Positions 24,630 to 31,971 of a DNA stretch of 37,537 bases are shown piece by piece. How positions within the stretch are numbered: the stretch's first letter is position 1; every line of letters begins with the position of its first letter. Under the pieces are notes generated by a model, which made no database searches, had not been told where the DNA came from, and saw nothing but the letters and a program-made list of their open reading frames with translations. This stretch comes from Micavibrio sp. UBA7689 (GTDB lineage: Bacteria > Pseudomonadota > Alphaproteobacteria > Micavibrionales > Micavibrionaceae): assembly GCA_002482805.1 (NCBI GenBank), contig DLGR01000031.1, positions 1-37,537 on the forward strand, given 5' to 3'. A program made the translations under genes and the position numbers.

Positions 24630-25451
24630 ATGGCTATGCCACAATTCACTATGCGCCAGCTTCTCGAAGCAGGCGTTCACTTCGGACACCACACCCGCCG
24701 CTGGAATCCCCAAATGCGCCCGTACATTTTCGGCGTGCGTAACGGCATCCACATTCTCGACCTGCAACAAACCGTTCCTATGCTGAACACGTCTTTAAAA
24801 GCCCTGCGCGATATCGTTGCAAACGGCGGCCGCGTTCTGTTCGTCGGCACGAAACGTCAGGCACAAGATAAAGTTGCTGAATCCGCGAAACGTTGCGGTC
24901 AGTACTACGTCAACCACCGTTGGCTCGGAGGTATGATGACGAACTGGAAAACCATTTCCGTTTCTATCAACCGTCTGCGCGAAGTTGACCAATTGCTCGC
25001 CAACCCTTCATCGGGCCTGACGAAAAAAGAAACCCTCATGATTACGCGCGAGCGCGAAAAGCTGGAAACGGCTCTCGGCGGTATCAAGGAAATGGGCGGC
25101 CAACCCGACGCCCTGTTCATTATCGACGTGAACAAGGAAGACATCGCCGTTCAGGAAGCCAATAAACTCGGTATTCCCGTTTTCGCCATTCTGGATTCGA
25201 ACTCTTCGCCAAAAGGCGTTGATTACCCGATCCCCGGCAACGACGACGCTCTGCGCGCCATTGAAATGTACTGCGATCTCGTCGCAGATGCGATCCTCGA
25301 TGGTATTCAGGCTGAAGTCGGCCGTTCGGGCAAAGACACCGGTGCTGCCGTTGACGTAAAAGTCAAACTGCCCCCGAAAGTTGCACCCGAAGCTGAAGGC
25401 CCGACGCCGGGTGAAGTTGCCGCTTCTGAACTGAAATCAGCAACCGCTTAA
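24630..25451 (+). CDS. rpsB: 30S ribosomal protein S2
   Basis: This is the S2 protein of the small ribosomal subunit, needed for binding of S1. It has 273 residues. The N-terminal MRQLLEAGVHFGHHTRRWNP, the GRVLFVGTKRQAQD segment and HRWLGGMMTNWKTI are diagnostic. The C-terminal tail (about residues 230-273) is an alphaproteobacterial-type extension rich in Ala, Pro and Lys. AAGGAG lies 9 bases before the ATG. It is followed by tsf after 80 bases that contain a strong hairpin. Confidence 0.98.
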   Translation: MAMPQFTMRQLLEAGVHFGHHTRRWNPQMRPYIFGVRNGIHILDLQQTVPMLNTSLKALRDIVANGGRVLFVGTKRQAQDKVAESAKRCGQYYVNHRWLGGMMTNWKTISVSINRLREVDQLLANPSSGLTKKETLMITREREKLETALGGIKEMGGQPDALFIIDVNKEDIAVQEANKLGIPVFAILDSNSSPKGVDYPIPGNDDALRAIEMYCDLVADAILDGIQAEVGRSGKDTGAAVDVKVKLPPKVAPEAEGPTPGEVAASELKSATA

Positions 25452-25472
25452 TCATAGCGTCATCTAAATCAT

Positions 25473-25501
25473 GCATCCCCGCGTATAAAATGCGGGGATG
25501 C
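25473..25501 (+). terminator. Hairpin between rpsB and tsf (attenuator or processing site)
   Basis: GCATCCCCGC and GCGGGGATGC form a perfect 10-bp stem with a 9-base AT-rich loop. The following bases (CTTCAAAACG) are not U-rich, so full termination is unlikely; it may reduce readthrough to tsf or stabilise the rpsB 3' end. Its core matches the terminators at 4876-4902 and 5647-5673. Confidence 0.55.
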
Positions 25502-25531
25502 CTTCAAAACGAAACATAAGGAATTGAGAAA

Positions 25532-26452
25532 ATGGCTGAAATCACAGCATCCATGGTTAAACAACTTCGCGAAACAACCGGCGCAGGCATGATGGATGCC
25601 AAAAACGCACTGGTCGAAAATAACGGCGATATCGAAGCCGCTGTTGATTGGCTCCGCAAAAAGGGTCTTTCGAAGGCCGAGAAAAAGTCTTCGCGCACAG
25701 CCGCAGAAGGTCTTGTCGCGATTCAAACGTCCGGCAAAACCGGCGTCGTCGTCGAAGTGAACTCCGAGACGGACTTTGTTGCCCGTAATGAAGAATTCCA
25801 ATCCTTCGTGAAATCCGTGACCGAAAAGGCAGCAAACGTAAACGACCTGCAAGGTTTGTTGAATGCGGACCTGAACGGCAAGCCGGTATCCGAGAACCTG
25901 ACCGACAAAATCGCAAAAATCGGCGAACACATGGCTATCCGCCGTATGGCAAAACTGTCCGTGAATGACGGTGTTGTTGTAGGTTACATGCACAACGCAG
26001 TTGCGCCTAACCTTGGCAAGATCGGTGTTTTGATCGCACTGGAATCCACAGGCGATAAAGAAAAGCTCGCCGCGCTTGGCAAGCAAATCGCCATGCACGC
26101 TGCTGCCGCATTCCCGAAATTCTTGAAAAAGGAAGATGTGGATGCTTCGACGATGGAACGCGAAAAAGACGTTCTGCGCGAACAGGCAAAAGCAGAAGGT
26201 AAGCCACCGGAAATCGTCGAAAAGATGCTCGATGGCCGTATGCGCAAATTCTACGAAGAGATCTGCCTGCTCGAGCAAGTCTTCGTCATGGACGGCGAAA
26301 CGAAAATCTCCAAGCTGCTCGAAAACGCCGCGAAAGACGTCGGCGCTCCTGTGGCTCTGACATCCTATGCCCGTATCCAGCTGGGCGAGGGTATCGAGAA
26401 GGAAGAAGTCGACTTTGCCGCTGAGGTAGCAGCAACAGCGAAAAGCGCCTAA
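25532..26452 (+). CDS. tsf: Translation elongation factor Ts
   Basis: This factor exchanges GDP for GTP on EF-Tu. It has 306 residues. The N-terminal UBA-like domain has VKQLRETTGAGMMDAKNAL, followed by the EF-Tu contact motif VNSETDFVARNEEF and two alpha/beta core subdomains. AAGGAA lies upstream of the ATG. A strong terminator follows the stop, so rpsB-tsf forms a unit separate from pyrH. Confidence 0.98.
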   Translation: MAEITASMVKQLRETTGAGMMDAKNALVENNGDIEAAVDWLRKKGLSKAEKKSSRTAAEGLVAIQTSGKTGVVVEVNSETDFVARNEEFQSFVKSVTEKAANVNDLQGLLNADLNGKPVSENLTDKIAKIGEHMAIRRMAKLSVNDGVVVGYMHNAVAPNLGKIGVLIALESTGDKEKLAALGKQIAMHAAAAFPKFLKKEDVDASTMEREKDVLREQAKAEGKPPEIVEKMLDGRMRKFYEEICLLEQVFVMDGETKISKLLENAAKDVGAPVALTSYARIQLGEGIEKEEVDFAAEVAATAKSA

Positions 26453-26460
26453 TAAATTCA

Positions 26461-26489
26461 AAACATCCCGTGAAAACGGGATGTTTTTT
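26461..26489 (+). terminator. Rho-independent terminator after tsf
   Basis: AAACATCCCG and CGGGATGTTT form a 10-bp stem with a 6-base loop (TGAAAA), and the stem runs into a continuous T tract. It starts 8 bases after the tsf stop and ends the rpsB-tsf transcript. Confidence 0.9.
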
Positions 26490-26569
26490 TATGAGGGTCG
26501 GTGGGCCTCTTGTGGACTTAAGGACGGACTTCCCGTATTTTAACGTGGTTTGAGAAAGAGCAAGAAATT

Positions 26570-27319
26570 ATGACAATGCCAGCAGAGAAACCAGACCTTT
26601 CCCCCAAAGCGCGCTATCCGCGCATCCTTTTAAAAATGTCGGGCGAAGTCCTGATGGGCGAGAAAGAATTCGGGCTGGATTCCAAAACATTGAACCGTGT
26701 TGCGCGCGACATCAAAGAAGTCATCGATATGGGCGTGGAAGTCTGCGTATCCGTCGGCGCGGGGAATATCTTCCGCGGCGTATCGGGCGCGGCCGAAGGC
26801 ATGGATAGAACGCAGGCCGATTACATGGGGATGCTCGGCATCGTCATCAACGCGCTCGCTCTGCAATCTGCCCTTGAGACCCTTAAGGTTGAAACCCGCG
26901 TGATGTCCGCCATTCCGATGTCGGCGATCTGTGAACCATATATCCGTCGCAAAGCAATGCGTCACATGGAAAAGGGCCGCGTCGTTATCTTCGCCGCAGG
27001 AACAGGCAACCCTTACTTTACATCCGACACCACCGCCGCTTTGCGCGCCTCCGAAATGGCCTGCAACGCGATCTTCAAAGGCACAAAGGTAGACGGCGTA
27101 TACACCGCGGATCCTAAGCTCGACAAAACCGCGAAACGTTTCGAGCAAGTTTCCTATATGGATGTGCTGACGAAAGACCTGCGCGTAATGGATGCGACCG
27201 CGATTTCACTCGCCCGCGAAAACAATATTCCTATCATCATCTTCAATGTGCGCGAGGAAGGCAATTTCCGTCGTGTCATGTCGGGTGAGGGTACGTTCAC
27301 CACGGTTACCAATAAATAA
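26570..27319 (+). CDS. pyrH: Uridylate kinase
   Basis: This enzyme phosphorylates UMP to UDP and is an amino-acid-kinase fold hexamer regulated by UTP and GTP. It has 249 residues, with an N-terminal extension of about 15 residues before RILLKMSGEVLMG. GAGNIFRG, MGMLGIVINALAL, FAAGTGNPYFTSDTTAALRA and the UMP-binding DGVYTADPK are all present. A second in-frame ATG at 26576 is equally possible as the start. Since a terminator precedes it, a promoter must lie in 26490-26569; TATTTT at 26536 may be its -10, but the -35 is unclear. frr follows 18 bases later. Confidence 0.96.
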   Translation: MTMPAEKPDLSPKARYPRILLKMSGEVLMGEKEFGLDSKTLNRVARDIKEVIDMGVEVCVSVGAGNIFRGVSGAAEGMDRTQADYMGMLGIVINALALQSALETLKVETRVMSAIPMSAICEPYIRRKAMRHMEKGRVVIFAAGTGNPYFTSDTTAALRASEMACNAIFKGTKVDGVYTADPKLDKTAKRFEQVSYMDVLTKDLRVMDATAISLARENNIPIIIFNVREEGNFRRVMSGEGTFTTVTNK

Positions 27320-27337
27320 GAAGAAGGAGAGAACCTC

Positions 27338-27886
27338 ATGTCATTCAATAAAGAAGATATCAAAAAACGTATGGAAGCGAGCGTCGAAGCTCTGAGACAT
27401 GAATTTTCAGGCTTGCGCACGGGCCGTGCATCCACCGCCATGCTCGACACCATCACGGTCGAAGTGTACGGGTCGCGTATGCCGATCCTTCAGGTCGGTT
27501 CCATTTCCGTGCCCGAGCCGCGTTTGCTCACCGTTCAAGTCTGGGATACGGGCGCGGTGAAAGCCGTCGAAAAAGCCATTCGCGATGCCAACCTCGGTTT
27601 GAATCCGCAGGCCGATGGAAACCTCGTCCGCGTGCCTGTGCCCGAACTCAATCAAGAACGCCGTAAGGAATTGGTCAAGGTGGCGGGCGGTTACGCTGAA
27701 TCCGGACGCGTTGCGGTACGCAATATTCGCCGCGACGGGATGGAAACGCTTAAGAAACTCAAAGATACCATGGGTGAAGACGAGAACAAGCGTCTGGCCG
27801 ATGAAGTGCAAAAGATCACGGATACGCATATCCAAAAAATTGACACAATGCTGGCCGAAAAAGAAAAAGACATTATGACGGTCTGA
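27338..27886 (+). CDS. frr: Ribosome recycling factor
   Basis: This protein splits the post-termination ribosome together with EF-G. It has 182 residues, close to the usual 185. The helical bundle begins KKRMEASVEALRHEFSGLRT with GRASTAML following; the head domain has YGSRMPILQVGSISVPEPR, and the C-terminal helix has GRVAVRNIRRDGMETLK. A strong AAGGAGAG precedes the ATG. uppS starts 7 bases after the stop. Confidence 0.98.
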   Translation: MSFNKEDIKKRMEASVEALRHEFSGLRTGRASTAMLDTITVEVYGSRMPILQVGSISVPEPRLLTVQVWDTGAVKAVEKAIRDANLGLNPQADGNLVRVPVPELNQERRKELVKVAGGYAESGRVAVRNIRRDGMETLKKLKDTMGEDENKRLADEVQKITDTHIQKIDTMLAEKEKDIMTV

Positions 27887-27893
27887 CGGAAAA

Positions 27894-28604
27894 ATGGAAA
27901 CAGCCCAGCACATCGCAATCATCATGGACGGCAATGGCCGCTGGGCACAACAGCGGGGCCTGCCGCGCACGGCCGGCCATCATCAGGGCATCGAAGCCTG
28001 CAAGCGCACGGTGCGCGCCGCGGGCGAACTGGGTATTCAATACATCACGTTGTTCGGATTTTCTTCAGAGAACTGGTCGCGTCCTGCGGACGAGATCAAT
28101 GAACTGATGCGCTTGCTCCGCATGTTCCTGCGTTCTGAAACTGCCGAACTGCACAGAAACAATGTGCGTCTTCAGGTTATAGGTTCACGCAAAGAACTTT
28201 CCAGCGATATCGTAGAACTGATCGAGAATGCAGAGAAACTTACTAAAGATAACACGGCGTTGTTTTTGACCATCGCCCTCAACTACGGCGGACGGAATGA
28301 AATTCTCGAAGCTGCCGCGCTCTATGCGCAACAGATGGCGAAACGCGGCATCAATCCTTCGTTTGAAACCGCCGAAGAGTTTTTCCCGCAAAGCCTGATG
28401 ACGGACGGCATGCCCGACCCCGATATTCTTATCCGCACAAGCGGCGAGCAGCGCATCAGTAATTTCCTGCTCTGGCAATGCGCCTATACCGAATTCGTGT
28501 TCTCCCAAACGTTGTGGCCCGATTTCGGCAAGTCAGATCTGGAATTCGCATTGGCGGAATTCAAAAAGCGCGACCGCCGTTTCGGCGCCGTGAAACAATC
28601 GTAA
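27894..28604 (+). CDS. uppS: Undecaprenyl diphosphate synthase
   Basis: This cis-prenyltransferase extends farnesyl diphosphate with isopentenyl units to C55-PP, the lipid carrier for peptidoglycan and O-antigen. It has 236 residues. The catalytic Asp is D12 in IIMDGNGRWAQQRG; FGFSSENWSRP and DILIRTSGEQRISNFLLWQ are the other signature motifs. It sits between frr and cdsA, as in most proteobacteria, and its substrate comes from the pathway that includes dxr downstream. Confidence 0.97.
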   Translation: METAQHIAIIMDGNGRWAQQRGLPRTAGHHQGIEACKRTVRAAGELGIQYITLFGFSSENWSRPADEINELMRLLRMFLRSETAELHRNNVRLQVIGSRKELSSDIVELIENAEKLTKDNTALFLTIALNYGGRNEILEAAALYAQQMAKRGINPSFETAEEFFPQSLMTDGMPDPDILIRTSGEQRISNFLLWQCAYTEFVFSQTLWPDFGKSDLEFALAEFKKRDRRFGAVKQS

Positions 28605-28615
28605 CAAGGCCGCAT

Positions 28616-29311
28616 ATGCCTTTTGATAAAAGCCTGACTTTGAGAATTGTTTCCGCCGCGGTTTTGATGCCCGTGGTTTTGTGGGCCATCATGTATGGCG
28701 GGCTGCCGTTTTATATTTTGGTCGGCGCGGGCGCAGCGATTTCCCTTTATGAATGGTTCGGCATGACCAAGAGCAAGTCGCTCTGGCTCGTCGGCGGCGT
28801 TGTTTATTTGCTCGGATGTTTTGCGGCGTTCATTTACCTGCGCCTTTATTACTCGCAGGATTCCGGTGTGCCGTTCGCCCTCGTTCTTTTGCTGTGCGTG
28901 TGGGCGACCGATATCGGCGCGTATTTCTCAGGCAAAACCATCGGCGGCCCGAAAATGGCACCTACGATCAGCCCCAACAAAACATGGGCGGGGCTTGCGG
29001 GCGGCGTTGTGTCCTCCGTCGTCGCGTTCTTTTTGTTTGTCTATTACATTGGACCTTTTCTTGGTGAAGCGATCTGGAGCACGAACAATCTGCCCGAAGG
29101 TTTCACCATGCCCATAATTATCGGCCTCGGCATTATGATTGCGATCGTCGGGCAAATAGGCGATCTCGCCATTTCCATGGTCAAACGCAAAGTAGGCGTC
29201 AAAGATACGGGCGCTCTTATTCCCGGACATGGCGGAATTCTGGATAGAATTGATTCCCTTCTCCTGGCGGCACCCGCATTTCTTGCGGCTCTTATGGTGT
29301 TTGGCTTATGA
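28616..29311 (+). CDS. cdsA: Phosphatidate cytidylyltransferase
   Basis: This membrane enzyme makes CDP-diacylglycerol for phospholipid synthesis. The ATG at 28616 gives 231 residues; the frame is open further upstream but lies inside uppS. The C-terminal signature VKRKVGVKDTGALIPGHGG, followed by ILDRIDSLL, is intact, as is the DIGAYFSGKTIGGPKMAPTI motif. The protein is shorter than the E. coli enzyme (285) mainly in the N-terminal membrane part. It overlaps dxr by 4 nt (ATGA). Confidence 0.95.
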   Translation: MPFDKSLTLRIVSAAVLMPVVLWAIMYGGLPFYILVGAGAAISLYEWFGMTKSKSLWLVGGVVYLLGCFAAFIYLRLYYSQDSGVPFALVLLLCVWATDIGAYFSGKTIGGPKMAPTISPNKTWAGLAGGVVSSVVAFFLFVYYIGPFLGEAIWSTNNLPEGFTMPIIIGLGIMIAIVGQIGDLAISMVKRKVGVKDTGALIPGHGGILDRIDSLLLAAPAFLAALMVFGL

Positions 29312-30501
29312 CGCGGGGCGTTTCCATTTTAGGTTCGACGGGTTCCGTCGGAGCAGCGACACTTGATGTCGTTTTGTCTCAAAAAGAAACACACCACATC
29401 GACACGCTTACCGCGCATAACAATGTGGCTTTGCTGGCAGATCAGGCGAAAAAATCTAATGCCAAGCGCGCCGTCATCGGCAATGAAAGCCTTTATCAGG
29501 AATTGAGATCGGCACTGGCGGGTACAAAAACCGATGTGGCCGCTGGGCGCACGGCTTTGCTGGATGCCGCGAAAGACGCACCTGATTATACGATGGCCGC
29601 GATTGTCGGCATGGCGGGTTTGGAATTGCTGCTCGCCGCCATCACGCGCGGAAAATGTGTGGCGATTGCGAACAAAGAGCCCTTGGTTGCGGCGGGTCCG
29701 CTTGTCATGCAGGCGGCTCAAAAATCCGGTGCGACTTTGCTCCCCGTGGATTCCGAACACAACGCCGTGTTTCAGGTTCTCGATCAGAGCCAAAAACACA
29801 TGGTACAAAAAATTATCCTGACCGCATCGGGCGGCCCGTTCAGAAACTGGACCGTGGAACAGATGGAAGCCGCAACGCCGGAACAGGCACTGGCCCATCC
29901 GAACTGGAATATGGGCCCGAAGATTTCCATTGATAGCGCCACCATGACAAACAAGGCGCTCGAGGTGATAGAGGCCCATCATTTCTTTGGGCTGCCGCCC
30001 GAGAAGATCGAAGTCGTGGTGCACCCCCAATCAGTCATTCATTCCATGGTCGAATATACGGACGGGTCGGTTCTGGCCCAGATGGGGGCTTCGGACATGC
30101 GTATTCCCATCACCCATACGCTAGGCTGGCCAAATCGCTTGAACGGACCCGCACAACGGATTGATTTTAAAAAGATTTCGGCCTTAACGTTTGAAGAAGT
30201 GGATGATCGCCGTTTTCCGGCCATAAAGTTTGCCTATGATTGCATCAAACAAGGACCTTCCGCCAGCATAGCCCTGAATGCCGCCAACGAAGTGGCGGTT
30301 TCGGAATTTCTAGCAGGACGCATAGGGTTTACAGAGATTTTTGCCATTACGCGCTCAATAGTGGAAAATGGTAAGGAACAGGCAGGCGACGGTCTGGAAG
30401 CCATTCTCGCCTATGACGAATTGATGCGCACAAAAGCGAAAGCATGTATATTAGAACGAAATTCTTCCAGTGATTCACCCCCGAAACGGAAAGTACTATG
30501 A
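29308..30501 (+). CDS. dxr: 1-deoxy-D-xylulose 5-phosphate reductoisomerase
   Basis: This enzyme catalyses the first committed step of the MEP isoprenoid pathway using NADPH and a divalent metal. It has 397 residues. The NADPH motif ILGSTGSVGAATLDV, the metal site PVDSEHNAVFQVLDQS, TASGGPFRN, the substrate motif NWNMGPKISIDSATMTNKAL, and HPQSVIHSMVEY are all present. The usual NKE(S/C)LV motif reads NKEPLV. The last 15 residues form a basic, Ser-rich tail. It overlaps cdsA and rseP by 4 nt each. Confidence 0.97.
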   Translation: MTRGVSILGSTGSVGAATLDVVLSQKETHHIDTLTAHNNVALLADQAKKSNAKRAVIGNESLYQELRSALAGTKTDVAAGRTALLDAAKDAPDYTMAAIVGMAGLELLLAAITRGKCVAIANKEPLVAAGPLVMQAAQKSGATLLPVDSEHNAVFQVLDQSQKHMVQKIILTASGGPFRNWTVEQMEAATPEQALAHPNWNMGPKISIDSATMTNKALEVIEAHHFFGLPPEKIEVVVHPQSVIHSMVEYTDGSVLAQMGASDMRIPITHTLGWPNRLNGPAQRIDFKKISALTFEEVDDRRFPAIKFAYDCIKQGPSASIALNAANEVAVSEFLAGRIGFTEIFAITRSIVENGKEQAGDGLEAILAYDELMRTKAKACILERNSSSDSPPKRKVL

Positions 30502-31886
30502 CCCCGATTTTTGATATGTTTCAACTTGTCTTCACGAATGTCTGGACCTATGCGGGCACCTTCCTGCTTGTTTTGTCCATTTTGGTGTTCGTGCATGAAT
30601 GGGGGCATTACATTGTGGCGCGTCTGTGTGGCGTGCGCGTCGAAAGCTTTTCCATCGGTTTCGGCAAAGAACTTTTCGGCCGTTACGATAAACATGGCAC
30701 GCGCTGGAAATTTTCTCTCATCCCCCTTGGCGGTTACGTCAAGATGTTCGGTGATACGGACCCTGCGAGTGCGGGTCACACGGAAACCGTGGGCGAGGGG
30801 CTGAAAGCCCGCCCGCTTAGCCCCGATGAACGCAAAGTTGCATTCTTTGCGAAACCCGTATGGCAGCGCGCGCTGATTGTGTTCGCAGGCCCTGCTATCA
30901 ATTTCATTTTCGCCATCATTCTTTTGGCAGGGCTTTACATGTTCTACGGACAGCCCGTCACGCCACCCACGGCAGCTGCCATTATCAAGGATTCCGCAGC
31001 GGACAAAGCGGGTTTTGAACCGCATGACCGTGTTATCGCGATTGATGGCGTTCCCGTTAAGCGTTTTGAAGATATCCGCCAGACCGTCATGGTTGCGCTA
31101 GACACGCCGATGACGTTCACAATCCAGCGCGGCGATAAAGAAATTGAACTGGAAGCCACGCCTAAACGCGAGACATTCTCCGACCGTTTCGGTTTCGAGC
31201 ATGCGCGTGGGGTTTTGGGTCTACTGGGCGCAGTGAACGGGTTTGGCCTTAAAAACGTCATTGCCATCGATGGCGCAAAAATCACCAACGAAGACCAAGC
31301 CGTTGCCGGATTCAAAAAATCCTACGATCGCAATATGGAAGTCACGTTCAAAGGGATTGAAGGCGAAAAAGACAGTACGCTGATCGTCCGTCCATTCAAA
31401 CGCCTGAACGAAAAACTCGACACGCCCGAAGAGGGCAAAGACAAGATGATTATTATCTCCGAAAAAGTGGGTGATGATATCGTGAAACACGGCGTGGGTT
31501 CCGCACTCGTGGAGGCTGTCCGCGAAACCAAGGAAGTCACCGTTGGGACCCTGACCGCACTCGGCCAGATTGTCACCGGCACCCGTTCGGCTAAAGAGTT
31601 GGGCGGTTTGATCCGTATCGGCGCGATGGCGGGGGATATGGCCCAAGCCGGCATAATTGCCGTAATCACTTTCACTGCCCTGCTGTCCATCAACCTTGGA
31701 CTTATTAACCTTTTCCCGATCCCTGTTCTCGACGGCGGCCACCTGGTCTTTTATGCGCTGGAGGCCTTAAAAGGCTCACCAGTGCCTGAGAGGGCGCAGG
31801 AGTATGCTTTCCGCTTGGGATTCACCATTTTGATCGGTATCATGGTCTTCGCGAATCTGAGTGATATTCTCCAGCTTATTCTTTGA
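30498..31886 (+). CDS. rseP: RIP metalloprotease RseP (site-2 protease)
   Basis: This inner-membrane zinc protease cleaves anti-sigma factors and remnant signal peptides within the membrane. It has 462 residues. The zinc motif HEWGH is at residues 33-37, and the second metal-site motif LDGGH is near residue 411 in INLFPIPVLDGGHLVFYAL. Between them is a clear PDZ domain (about residues 150-230) and a second, diverged PDZ-like part (about 255-320), giving a length like the two-PDZ E. coli enzyme. Four membrane helices are visible. It overlaps dxr at its start and precedes bamA. Confidence 0.96.
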   Translation: MTPIFDMFQLVFTNVWTYAGTFLLVLSILVFVHEWGHYIVARLCGVRVESFSIGFGKELFGRYDKHGTRWKFSLIPLGGYVKMFGDTDPASAGHTETVGEGLKARPLSPDERKVAFFAKPVWQRALIVFAGPAINFIFAIILLAGLYMFYGQPVTPPTAAAIIKDSAADKAGFEPHDRVIAIDGVPVKRFEDIRQTVMVALDTPMTFTIQRGDKEIELEATPKRETFSDRFGFEHARGVLGLLGAVNGFGLKNVIAIDGAKITNEDQAVAGFKKSYDRNMEVTFKGIEGEKDSTLIVRPFKRLNEKLDTPEEGKDKMIIISEKVGDDIVKHGVGSALVEAVRETKEVTVGTLTALGQIVTGTRSAKELGGLIRIGAMAGDMAQAGIIAVITFTALLSINLGLINLFPIPVLDGGHLVFYALEALKGSPVPERAQEYAFRLGFTILIGIMVFANLSDILQLIL

Positions 31887-31971
31887 TTCTTAAAAGAATT
31901 GGTTGCCGCCCGCCTTAAAATATTCTACTGAATTTGAGGTTCAAACCGTTACGTCAGGAATGCGATTCATC

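Noticed and set aside
25469..26461. 330-codon open frame on the minus strand
   Set aside because: It is antisense to tsf, Phe/Cys/His-rich, and covers the rpsB-tsf hairpin; tsf is clearly the real gene.
28478..28615. Upstream extension of cdsA
   Set aside because: It is basic, not membrane-like, and overlaps uppS; the ATG at 28616 starts at the first expected helix.
31886..31899. Palindrome ATTCTT-AA-AAGAAT at the rseP-bamA junction
   Set aside because: It is short, AT-rich and spans the rseP stop codon; it lacks a terminator tail and could easily arise by chance.
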